A stretch of DNA of 64,000 nucleotides from Rhodocyclales bacterium (GTDB lineage Bacteria; Pseudomonadota; Gammaproteobacteria; Burkholderiales; Rhodocyclaceae). The stretch spans positions 1 through 64,000 of the forward strand of contig JACRIX010000093.1 in the NCBI GenBank assembly GCA_016215645.1, written 5' to 3'. The notes under the pieces are model-generated. The model was given only the letters and a program-made list of their open reading frames with translations. It had not been told where the DNA came from and did not search any database. Both the position numbers and the translations under genes were made by a program. Shown piece by piece: positions 20,468 to 27,653 of the stretch (the first letter of the stretch is position 1; the number at the start of each line of letters is the position of its first letter).

Positions 20468-21804
20468 CAGTTGTGCTTCCGGTTGTGCATCGTGTACTCG
20501 CCTTCCATCCACAAGGGGCGCAGGTCGGGGCGCGGGCCGCGCGCCTTGTTGCGCAGTGCCCCGGCCTGGGCGGAGATGGATTTCTCGGCGTGCGCCAGGG
20601 CCTCGTGCCCTTCCTTCACCAGCTGCGGCGCGCCGTGGGCGGCGGCCTTGTAGCTGCCGAGGTTGGCGAAGTACCACATCTCGAAGTAATCGCGTTCGAT
20701 GGGCGAGACGTTGTAGAAGCTCGAGGCCTGGCCCTCGAAGAAGCCGATGCGCTCCTTCGGAAACCAGGCCTCCATCCAGTCGGTCGGGTAGGGCGGACGT
20801 TCGCCGGCGGCGGGGTAGAAGGCCTTTTCGCTGCGCAGCTCGCGCAGCAGGCGTTCCGTGCGGTTCAGGACCTGCCAGGCTTGCGCCCGCTCGCGGTCCA
20901 TCTCGGTCAGATTCCGGCGCGAGAAGCCGGCGTCATGGCAGTCGGTGCACACCTCGACCCAGCGTTCGCGCTTGACCTTGTTCTCGGCGGTGTTCGGATT
21001 CACCTGGCGCAGGCCGAATTGCCAGATCGACTTGTCGGCCACCACATGCTGGCCGTTTCTCATGTGGCAATAGGCGCAGGTCGGCACCGCGTAGTTGCCC
21101 TTCCGCAGCGGCTTGCTCCAGTCGGTTTGCTGCGCCTCGGCGAGGTAACGCTTGCCGTGCGCCGAGCCGAAATAGGTCTCGTCGTCCGGATGCGGCGGGC
21201 CGCTGTGGCAGGTGGTGCAGGCCTCGGGCCGGCGCGCTTCGGCGGCGTCGAAGCGGTGGCGCGTATGGCAGGAGTCGCACTTGGTCGCCACCGAATGGCA
21301 TTGCACGCAGGCCGTGGTTTCCGCCTTGGGTTTGTCGACGAAATGCTTGCTGTCGGTGGCGCGTTCCATGGCCAGCACGTGGCTGGGGAAGCCGTACTGC
21401 TTTTCCGACTGGAAGGCCTCGTGCTGCACGGCGTGGCATTCGGCGCAGACCTTGGGCGTGGGCATGCGCAGCTTGCGGTGGTCGGCGCCATGGCAGTCGG
21501 GGCAGGCCACCGGCGCGCGATTGGCCGGCTTGCTGTGGCGGCTGTCGCGCCAGTCGGCGACGATGCCCGGCGTCAGCGCCTCGTGGCAGGCGATGCACTC
21601 GGCGGCGGGAAACACGCCTTCGACGCTGGCGACCGGCTGGTAGAAGCGGTCCGGGTCCCAGTAGCCTTGCACCGGGTCCGGCTGCCATTCGCGCGAATAC
21701 AGGCCGCTGCCGGCGCCGCCCTTGCTCCAGTCGACCCAGGCCATGCCCGCCGCGATGCCGGCCAGCGAGAGCAGCACCGGGATCAGCAGCCAGCGCCGGG
21801 ACAT
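20467..21804 (-). CDS. Octahaem cytochrome c of the hydroxylamine oxidoreductase (HAO-like) family
   Basis: 445 residues with an N-terminal TM anchor (about 5-24). Eight CXXCH motifs start near residues 70, 101, 120, 166, 176, 196, 243 and 286. The first (ECIACHEALTPGIVADWRDSRHS) and the segment YFEMWYFANLGSYKAAAHG near the end are typical of HAO-like octahaem cytochromes. There is no CXXCK, so it is not the tetrathionate- or nitrite-reductase type. HAO relatives oxidise hydroxylamine or reduce nitrite or other N or S compounds; the direction here is unknown. It overlaps both neighbours, in an operon with a polyferredoxin-flavoprotein fusion. Confidence 0.88.
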   Translation of the reverse strand: MSRRWLLIPVLLSLAGIAAGMAWVDWSKGGAGSGLYSREWQPDPVQGYWDPDRFYQPVASVEGVFPAAECIACHEALTPGIVADWRDSRHSKPANRAPVACPDCHGADHRKLRMPTPKVCAECHAVQHEAFQSEKQYGFPSHVLAMERATDSKHFVDKPKAETTACVQCHSVATKCDSCHTRHRFDAAEARRPEACTTCHSGPPHPDDETYFGSAHGKRYLAEAQQTDWSKPLRKGNYAVPTCAYCHMRNGQHVVADKSIWQFGLRQVNPNTAENKVKRERWVEVCTDCHDAGFSRRNLTEMDRERAQAWQVLNRTERLLRELRSEKAFYPAAGERPPYPTDWMEAWFPKERIGFFEGQASSFYNVSPIERDYFEMWYFANLGSYKAAAHGAPQLVKEGHEALAHAEKSISAQAGALRNKARGPRPDLRPLWMEGEYTMHNRKHN

Positions 21805-21989
21805 CAGCGATCCCGGCGGTGGCGTGCGACGGCGCGTGCGATGCCGATGCCGGCGAGCAGCAGGAAGGGCAGCAGCGTGAGTCCGGGTATCGAGTCGTCG
21901 GTGGTGCAGACGAAATCGAAATTCACGGCATGGACGTGGGCCCAGGCCGGGTTGGCGATGGCGGCGAGAAGTACAGTCAGGCGCTTCAT
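21804..21989 (-). CDS. Small single-span membrane protein in the octahaem operon
   Basis: 61 residues. Its start overlaps the fusion gene stop (ATGA) and its stop overlaps the octahaem start (TGATG), so it is almost certainly translated. A signal peptide (MKRLTVLLAAIANPAWA) gives a mature start at HVHAVNFDFVCTTDDS. A single TM helix near LTLLPFLLLAGIGIA follows, with an arginine-rich cytoplasmic end. No family is recognised. The topology suggests an anchor or assembly subunit for the cytochromes; one cysteine lies outside. Confidence 0.75.
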   Translation of the reverse strand: MKRLTVLLAAIANPAWAHVHAVNFDFVCTTDDSIPGLTLLPFLLLAGIGIARAVARHRRDR

Positions 21990-24367
21990 GTCGCCAGCCT
22001 CGGCGCCCGGGGTGCAACGAGGGCTTGCGGCGCCGCGCGCCAGGCGCGCCAGGTCTTCCAGTCGGCCAGGCGGTGTTCGGCCAGTACCGTGCGCGCGGCG
22101 CGACGGCCGGCGGCGGCGGCGGTGACGATCAGGTCGGCGCCATGCACGGCGTCGCCGCCGGCGAAGATGCGCGGCTGCGAAGTGCGGCCATGGGCATCGA
22201 CCTTGATCGCACCGTATTCGGTGGCGACGCCGCCGGCCTCCAGCCAGTAAGGGGCAGCCGGCTGCTGGCCGAAGGCGAGGATCACCGCGTCGCAGGCGAT
22301 GCTCTGCAAAATCGCCGTATCGCCAGCGCCGACTTTTGCTTTTACCGCATGCACCGCGGCCTCGCCTTCGATGGCGAGCGGCGTGTGCTCGAAGAGGAAG
22401 CGCACACCTTCTTCGATCGCGGCGACGCGTTCGTGCGGATTGGCGCGCAGCTTTTCCGCCGTGCCGCGATAAGCGATTGCCACGCTGGTCGCGCCGTCGC
22501 GCAGCGCCACCCGCGCGCAGTCCATCGCCGTGTCGCCGCCGCCGAGCACCAGTACGCGTTTTCCCGCGAGGCTGCCGCCGGCCGCGCCGTCCTTGCCCCG
22601 GTTGATGCGGCCGAGGTAGGTCAGCGCATCATCGACGCCGAACAACTCGCGCCCGGGCAGCGAAACGTCGCGCGCCTGGCGCGCGCCCAAGCCGAGGAAG
22701 AGCGCCTCGTTGTCGTCGCGCAATTGCAGGAAACGCTCGGCATCGACCTCGACACCCAGCTCGAAACGCACGCCGGCCTGCTCCATGAGGATGCGGCGCC
22801 GGTCGAGCGCGCGCTTGTCGAAGCGGAAGGGCGGCAGGCCGCTCGACAGCATGCCGCCGATTTCTGTGTCGCGGTCATACACCGTGACGTTCCAGCCGGC
22901 GCGGTTCATCGCCTCGGCGAAGGCCAGCCCGGCCGGGCCGGCGCCGATCACCGCGGCATGCTTGTCGAGCCGCCTGGCCGGCGCCAGCGTCGGGCGCCAG
23001 CCGCGGGCCAGCGCCTCTTCGGTCACGGCATGCTCGATGGCGCCGATGGCGACCGCCGCCTCGCCCTGCCGCACGCGGGCGCAGGAGCCTTCGCAGAGCC
23101 GGTCCTGCGGGCACAGCGCGCCACACAGTTCCGGCATCGGGGAGGTCGAGGCCATGATTTCGGCGGCGGCCTCGATGCGGCCCTTGGCGGCCTGCATCAG
23201 CCATTCCGGAATCCGGTTGTGCAGCGGGCAGGCCGTGCGGCAGGTGGGTTCGCCGCAGTCGAGGCAGCGCGATGCCTGGGCCTGGATCTCGGCCAGCGGC
23301 AGGCGCTCGGCGCAGGCGTCGATGCGCGGCAGTTCGGGGGCGGCGACGCGGCGCAAGAGGTGCGTCGCGTCCTGGCGCAGGGCCGGGCGCAGGAAGTTGC
23401 GCAGGTCGCGGATTTCCAGCGCATCGGTGGGGCAGGAGACCACGCAGCGGGCGCAGCCCATGCAGTCTTCGAGGCCGGTGACGCGGCCGCTGGCCTTGCC
23501 CTGCTTCCATACCGGGATGCCCATGTCGCAGGCTTGCTCGCAGCGGCCGCAGTCGATGCAGCGCTTCTCGTCCATCTTCACGTCATAGAAGCCGGCGTGG
23601 TTGAGCAGGCCGAAGGTGGCGCCGAAGGGGCAGAGGAAGCGGCAGTAGGCGCGGTTGCCGACCAGCGGCGCGATGAAGAAGGTGCCGAAGTAGGTGGCGG
23701 CGACCAGCAGGTAGAAGCCGCTGACGAAGGACAGCGTCCAGGAGTTCGGCGGGTACTGCGTCACCACCAGCACGCCGACGTAATAGACGAAGAAGAACCA
23801 TTTGGCATGGCGCAGCGTCCACGCCAGTTGCGAGCGCGGCGAGTTTTCGCGGAAGGCGAAACCCACCGTCTCGCGGATGCCGACGCAGGGGCAGCCGAAA
23901 CCGCAGATCACGCGCCGGCCGAAGAGGAAGACCAGCGCCAGCACCAGGAAGAATGTCAGCGTGCCCGGCGTGTGCAGCGAGGGGAATACCGGCTGCGACC
24001 AGAGGTAGCCGATGTAAGGTTCGAAGAAGGGATTGAGCCAGGGCACCAGCCACCACAGGCCGGTGACCACGCCGACCAGGATGATCAGGCGGCGCCGCGT
24101 GTAGGCGTTCTTTTCGGCGACGATGCGCCAGGTGCCGAAGGCCAGGATGATGGCGTATTCGGTGTAGCGGTTGAGCCAGATCGGGCTCTCGAAGAGGAAT
24201 AGCCAGGTCTCGTTGAGCCAGCCGACGAAGGCCAGGGTGAAGGCAAGCAGCGAGAGCAGCTTGACCGGCCAGCCGTAGCGCGAGGGCAGGGTGTCCTGCT
24301 CGCCCGCCGTGACGCAATGCGGCGCGCGCGGAAAGCCGCCGACGGCCTCAAGCGTGATGGTGGCCAA
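21986..24367 (-). CDS. Membrane polyferredoxin fused to GltD-like FAD/NAD(P) oxidoreductase
   Basis: 793 residues from a TTG preceded by GGAG. The N-terminal half is NapH/RdxA/CcoG-like: about five TM helices, CGFGCPC near 185, CRFLCPFG near 275, then two 4Fe-4S clusters (CIDCGRCEQACD, CMGCARCVVSCP). The C-terminal half resembles glutamate synthase small subunit: cysteine-rich entry (CLDCGEPTC, CPLHNRIPEW, CGALCPQDRLCEGSC), FAD site GAGPAGLAF, NAD(P) site GGGDTAMDCAR and FAGGD. This could pass electrons between NAD(P)H and membrane or periplasmic carriers. The 20-base overlap with the upstream gene supports coupling. Copy 3 of the dispersed repeat encodes VGAGDTAI inside it. Confidence 0.9.
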   Translation of the reverse strand: MATITLEAVGGFPRAPHCVTAGEQDTLPSRYGWPVKLLSLLAFTLAFVGWLNETWLFLFESPIWLNRYTEYAIILAFGTWRIVAEKNAYTRRRLIILVGVVTGLWWLVPWLNPFFEPYIGYLWSQPVFPSLHTPGTLTFFLVLALVFLFGRRVICGFGCPCVGIRETVGFAFRENSPRSQLAWTLRHAKWFFFVYYVGVLVVTQYPPNSWTLSFVSGFYLLVAATYFGTFFIAPLVGNRAYCRFLCPFGATFGLLNHAGFYDVKMDEKRCIDCGRCEQACDMGIPVWKQGKASGRVTGLEDCMGCARCVVSCPTDALEIRDLRNFLRPALRQDATHLLRRVAAPELPRIDACAERLPLAEIQAQASRCLDCGEPTCRTACPLHNRIPEWLMQAAKGRIEAAAEIMASTSPMPELCGALCPQDRLCEGSCARVRQGEAAVAIGAIEHAVTEEALARGWRPTLAPARRLDKHAAVIGAGPAGLAFAEAMNRAGWNVTVYDRDTEIGGMLSSGLPPFRFDKRALDRRRILMEQAGVRFELGVEVDAERFLQLRDDNEALFLGLGARQARDVSLPGRELFGVDDALTYLGRINRGKDGAAGGSLAGKRVLVLGGGDTAMDCARVALRDGATSVAIAYRGTAEKLRANPHERVAAIEEGVRFLFEHTPLAIEGEAAVHAVKAKVGAGDTAILQSIACDAVILAFGQQPAAPYWLEAGGVATEYGAIKVDAHGRTSQPRIFAGGDAVHGADLIVTAAAAGRRAARTVLAEHRLADWKTWRAWRAAPQALVAPRAPRLAT
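22310..22339 (+). repeat. Dispersed VGAG repeat, copy 3 (inside fusion gene)
   Basis: AATCGCCGTATCGCCAGC followed by GCCGACTTTTGC. On the minus strand, in frame, it gives KVGAGDTAI. It is among the best-conserved copies. Confidence 0.75.
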
Positions 24368-25367
24368 AGGCGTTCTCCGCGATGGGCGTGGCAGGAGCGG
24401 TGCTGCCTTCGGTGGGATAGCCCAGCTCGCGCCAGGCAAGTATCCCGCCGCGCACCACGCGCAGGCCGGAGAAGCCCTGCTTCGCCAGCAGGCGCGCGGC
24501 CTGTCCCGAGCGCACCTGGGTGCGGCAGATCAGCACCACGCCGTCTTTGCGCCAGGTTTCCAGTTCGGCAATGCGTGCCGGCAGTTCGCCAAACGGCAGG
24601 TTCAGCGAACCGGGCACATGGCCGGTGTCGCCGTCGAAATCCTTGGCCTCGCGCACGTCGATCACGGCGACGCCGCCCTCGGCTTGCAAGGCGCGCAGCA
24701 TCTCGGGCGTGATCATCAATCCGGCCTTGAACTGGCGCACCAGGCGTGGCAGGAACATCAGTGCCGCGGCCACGGCCAGCGCCAGCAGGCCGTTGCGGAT
24801 CGCGTTGGCGTCGCCGGCCAGCGCCGCGCGCCCGGCATGGCCCAGCCAGGCATAGGCCAAGGCGCCGGGCAGCATGCACACGGCAGAGGCCAACGCATAG
24901 GCGCCGAGCGGAATGCGCGTCAGGCCGAGCGCATAGTTCACGACGTTGAAGGGAAACAGCGGCACCAGGCGGACGAAGGCGACGAAATGCCAGCCCTCGG
25001 CCTCGACGCCCTCGATCAGCTGCTTGAGCCGGCCGCCGGTTTTCTGCGCCACCCACTCGCCAGCCAGATGGCGCGCGACGAGGAAGGCCAGCACCGCGCC
25101 CAGCGTGGCGCCGGTCAGGCTGTAGAGCGCGCCGGGCAGGATGCCGAACAGCGCACCGGCGGCCAGGGTCAGCACTGAGCCGGGCAGGAACAGCACGGTG
25201 CCGGCGGCATAGACGGCGATGAACAGGAGCGGCGCCCACCAGCCGGCCGACGCCAGCCAGGCCTGCAAGGCCTCCTGGGAAAACGCGGCGCGATTGGCCA
25301 AGGCCAGCGCCAGGCCCGCGGCCAGCGCGACGATCAGCGCGGCGCGCGCCAGGCTAGCGGGCTTCAT
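24348..25367 (-). CDS. VTT/DedA-like membrane protein fused to rhodanese
   Basis: 339 residues from an ATG preceded by GAGGCGAG. The N-terminal part is a TVP38/VTT membrane domain (LFLPGSVLTLAAGALFG; VRLVPLFPFNVVNYALG) with about six TM helices. The last 110 residues form a rhodanese domain with the active-site loop CRTQVRS (Cys near 281). Rhodaneses carry sulfane sulfur as a cysteine persulfide. The combination suggests sulfur handling at the membrane. It overlaps the sterol-desaturase gene by 14 bases and the fusion gene by 20. Confidence 0.9.
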   Translation of the reverse strand: MKPASLARAALIVALAAGLALALANRAAFSQEALQAWLASAGWWAPLLFIAVYAAGTVLFLPGSVLTLAAGALFGILPGALYSLTGATLGAVLAFLVARHLAGEWVAQKTGGRLKQLIEGVEAEGWHFVAFVRLVPLFPFNVVNYALGLTRIPLGAYALASAVCMLPGALAYAWLGHAGRAALAGDANAIRNGLLALAVAAALMFLPRLVRQFKAGLMITPEMLRALQAEGGVAVIDVREAKDFDGDTGHVPGSLNLPFGELPARIAELETWRKDGVVLICRTQVRSGQAARLLAKQGFSGLRVVRGGILAWRELGYPTEGSTAPATPIAENAFGHHHA

Positions 25368-26217
25368 GGCTCGCCTCGGGGCCGTGGCCGATCGCATAGC
25401 CCGCGCCGGGATTGACGAAGGGAATCACCAGCATGCCGCCAAGGCTGACGCAGCGCGGATCGCCGGTCAGGCCGGCGACGCCGATGTCCATCGTCTCCTG
25501 CGCCAGGCGCGCGGCGGAGCGGTAGGTGCCGAACAATCGGTCCCAGAGCGAGAGGTTGAAGCCGAAATTGCTGTTGGCCTCGGCATTGTCCGTCGAGTGG
25601 TGCACCCGATGCATGTCCGGCGTCACCAGCAGCAGGCGCAAGCCGGTATCGATACCCGCGGGCAGTTTGACGTTGCCGTGGTTGAACATCGCCGTGGCAT
25701 TGAGCAGGACCTCGAACACCAGCACGGCGGCGGCCGGCGCGCCGAGCACGGCGATTACCGCGAACTTGATCAGCATCGAGAGGATGATCTCGATCGGGTG
25801 GAAGCGCGCGCCGGTGGTGAGGTCGTAATCCGGATCGGCGTGGTGTACCTGGTGCAGGCGCCACAGTACCGGTACGGCGTGCACCATCACGTGCTGCAGC
25901 CAGATGGCGAAATCCATGGCGACCACGGCCAGCAGCAGCGCCAGCGGTTCGGGCAAGCCCGCATTGTTGAGCAGACCCCAGCCGCGTTGCGTGGACAGGG
26001 TGGCGAAAGCCACGGCGGCGAAGGGGAAGACGAGGCGCACCAGCACGGTGTTGAACACCACCAGGCCCAGGTTGGCGGTCCAGCGCCGCAGGCGTGTATG
26101 GAGCCGGGCGCGCCGCGGCGCCGCGACTTCCCAGACGGCCATCAGGGCGAAAATGCCGAAGAAGGCGGCCAGCCGGATCGTCGGCTCGTGGGTCAGGGCG
26201 TACTCGTTGAATGTCAT
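25354..26217 (-). CDS. Sterol desaturase / fatty acid hydroxylase family di-iron enzyme
   Basis: 287 residues from the ATG at 26217, with GGAG upstream. A polytopic membrane protein carrying the histidine boxes of the fatty acid hydroxylase superfamily: HVMVH, HQVHH, NHGN and HRVHH. All metal-binding histidines appear present, so it should bind a di-iron centre and use oxygen or a related oxidant on a lipid or small molecule. It is the first gene of the six-gene operon. Why a lipid-type oxygenase belongs with multihaem cytochromes is unclear. Confidence 0.88.
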   Translation of the reverse strand: MTFNEYALTHEPTIRLAAFFGIFALMAVWEVAAPRRARLHTRLRRWTANLGLVVFNTVLVRLVFPFAAVAFATLSTQRGWGLLNNAGLPEPLALLLAVVAMDFAIWLQHVMVHAVPVLWRLHQVHHADPDYDLTTGARFHPIEIILSMLIKFAVIAVLGAPAAAVLVFEVLLNATAMFNHGNVKLPAGIDTGLRLLLVTPDMHRVHHSTDNAEANSNFGFNLSLWDRLFGTYRSAARLAQETMDIGVAGLTGDPRCVSLGGMLVIPFVNPGAGYAIGHGPEASHEAR

Positions 26218-26240
26218 GCGTTCTCCTCCTACACTGCCGC

Positions 26241-26268
26241 TTGCACCCCGCATCGGAGGGGCTATAAT
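26241..26268 (+). promoter_or_regulatory. Sigma-70 promoter of the arsR-rhodanese gene
   Basis: TTGCAC at 26241-26246, a 16-base spacer and a perfect TATAAT at 26263-26268. Transcription would start near 26275, inside the following palindromic operator, which is the standard layout for autorepression by an ArsR-type protein. Confidence 0.7.
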
Positions 26269-26280
26269 TCAACCAGTCAA

Positions 26281-26304
26281 CTATTCAACTGAATGGTTGA
26301 ATAG
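26281..26304. promoter_or_regulatory. ArsR-type palindromic operator
   Basis: CTATTCAAC, six bases, GTTGAATAG: a perfect inverted repeat with 9-base arms. Partial copies (ATTCAAC at 26267, GTCAAC at 26276) lie just upstream. It lies between two divergent transcription units, immediately before the regulator start and just past its -10 box. It is the best candidate site for the ArsR-rhodanese protein and could control both directions. Confidence 0.7.
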
Positions 26305-26322
26305 TAAGGGGCGGATGCGGCA

Positions 26323-26994
26323 ATGTCAACGGGAAACTTCAAACAGGACGTCTATCTGCAACTGGCGCGCGTGGCCAAGGCGGTCGGTCACGCCAACCGG
26401 CTGGAACTGCTGGAGTTCGTCGCCCAGGGGCCGCGCGGCGTCGATGAACTGGCGGGCATGACCAGGCTCTCGGTGGCCAACGCCTCCAAGCACCTGCAGG
26501 AGCTGCGCCAGGCCGGGCTGGTGAAGGCGCGCAAGGAAGGCGTGCGGGTGTACTACGAAGTCGCCGGGCCCGATGTGGTCGACCTGCTGGGCGCACTGAG
26601 GGTGGTTGCGGAGTCGCGCGTCGCGGAGGTTTCGCAACTGCTGCGCACCTACATCACGTCGCGCGACGACCTGGAGCCGGTGCCGGCCAGGGAACTGATG
26701 CAGCGGGCGAAGCAGGGCCTGGTCACGGTGCTCGACGTGCGCCCGGCCGAGGAATACGCCGCCGGCCATGTGCCCGGTGCGATCAATGTCACGCTCGACG
26801 CCCTGTCCAGCCACCTCAGGCGCCTGCCCAAGGGGCGCGAGGTCATCGCCTATTGTCGCGGCCCGTATTGCCTGCTCTCGGTGGACGCGGTCGCCATGTT
26901 GCGCGACAAGGGTTACCAGGCCCGCCGCATGGAGGACGGCTTTCCCGAGTGGAAGGCCGCCGGCATGCCGGTGGAAGAAACATCGCTCGACTAG
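26323..26994 (+). CDS. ArsR-family regulator fused to rhodanese
   Basis: 223 residues. The winged helix-turn-helix (about 10-95) has VGHANRLELLEFVAQGPRGVDELAGMTRLSVANASKHLQ with the recognition helix VANASKHLQEL. A rhodanese domain (about 120-215) contains CRGPYC, Cys178 and Cys183, on the active loop. Such fusions are thought to sense persulfides or other sulfane sulfur through the catalytic cysteine, as related ArsR-type sensors do. The gene faces the octahaem operon across the palindromic operator and starts the short arsR-dsrE unit. The ATG is at 26323. Confidence 0.93.
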   Translation: MSTGNFKQDVYLQLARVAKAVGHANRLELLEFVAQGPRGVDELAGMTRLSVANASKHLQELRQAGLVKARKEGVRVYYEVAGPDVVDLLGALRVVAESRVAEVSQLLRTYITSRDDLEPVPARELMQRAKQGLVTVLDVRPAEEYAAGHVPGAINVTLDALSSHLRRLPKGREVIAYCRGPYCLLSVDAVAMLRDKGYQARRMEDGFPEWKAAGMPVEETSLD

Positions 26995-27008
26995 CGGAGG
27001 CACGTCAA

Positions 27009-27362
27009 ATGGCAAAGAACCTGTTCATCCTCAACGATCCGCCCTACGGTACCGAGCGCAGCTACAACGCCCTGCGCCTGGCGCTGTCCCTGGCCAAGAC
27101 CGAGGGCGAGAACGTCCGCGTTTTCCTCATGGGCGACGCCGCCGCCTGCGCCAAGGCCGGTCAGAAAGTGCCGCAGGGCTACTACAACCTCGGCGACATG
27201 CTCGGCATGGTGGCGCGGCGCAATGCCGAGATCGGCGTCTGCGCTACGTGCATGGATGCGCGCGGCATGGCCGAGAGCGACCTGGTCGAAGGCGCTCGGC
27301 GCGGCACCCTGGCGCAGCTCACCGAATGGACCTCCTGGGCCGACAAGCTGCTGGTGTTCTGA
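27009..27362 (+). CDS. DsrE/DsrF-like sulfur-relay protein
   Basis: 117 residues from the ATG at 27009 with GGAGG upstream, 14 bases after the regulator stop. The fold and motifs match the DsrE/YchN family: LFILNDPPYGTERSYNALRLALSL, VFLMGDAA and a cysteine pair in GVCATCMDARG. DsrE-type cysteines accept persulfide sulfur from rhodanese or TusA donors. Pairing with an ArsR-rhodanese supports a sulfane-sulfur theme for the locus. Confidence 0.9.
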   Translation: MAKNLFILNDPPYGTERSYNALRLALSLAKTEGENVRVFLMGDAAACAKAGQKVPQGYYNLGDMLGMVARRNAEIGVCATCMDARGMAESDLVEGARRGTLAQLTEWTSWADKLLVF

Positions 27363-27457
27363 GTTCAACCGCCCCCGGATTGAAGTTGGTGCGTGATCGA
27401 GAGGGTGGGGCATTCCGCGCTGTCCCGGTTTGACCTTCCCGAGGCAAGAGCGTATCT

Positions 27458-27561
27458 CGCCAAGGGTGATGGGTACCCGACGCGGCGAGGTAAAGGAGGA
27501 GAGCCTGGCACAGCCAGGCTCGGGGGACACGAGCGGCGGCGGGTGCCCATCACCCTTGGCG
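27458..27561. repeat. Nested palindromic element
   Basis: Two 22-base arms (27458-27479 and 27540-27561, beginning CGCCAAGGGTGATGGG) are inverted copies with one mismatch. Between them is a second perfect hairpin, GAGCCTGG / CCAGGCTC (27501-27508 and 27514-27521). It follows dsrE and precedes the haem A synthase gene. It could be a terminator, a REP- or MITE-like mobile palindrome, or an RNA element. No coding potential is evident. Confidence 0.6.
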
Positions 27562-27653
27562 CGCACCACCCTAAGCCAAACACCATGGCGCCCGGAGGCG
27601 ACGTAAAGTAGCGCCTTCGCCTACTGCGCGGGCCGGCAGGCCCCACCAGCACC

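Noticed and set aside
20467-21804. Octahaem protein as tetrathionate reductase (OTR), ONR or MccA
   Set aside because: Those need a CXXCK or CX15CH haem; all eight sites here are CXXCH.
22524-22550. Another repeat copy in the fusion gene
   Set aside because: The similarity comes from codons of the conserved GGGDTAMD motif of the NAD(P) site.
22025-24202. 725-codon open frame antisense to the polyferredoxin fusion
   Set aside because: Its composition and lack of motifs mark it as a shadow; the opposite strand carries Fe-S and flavin motifs.
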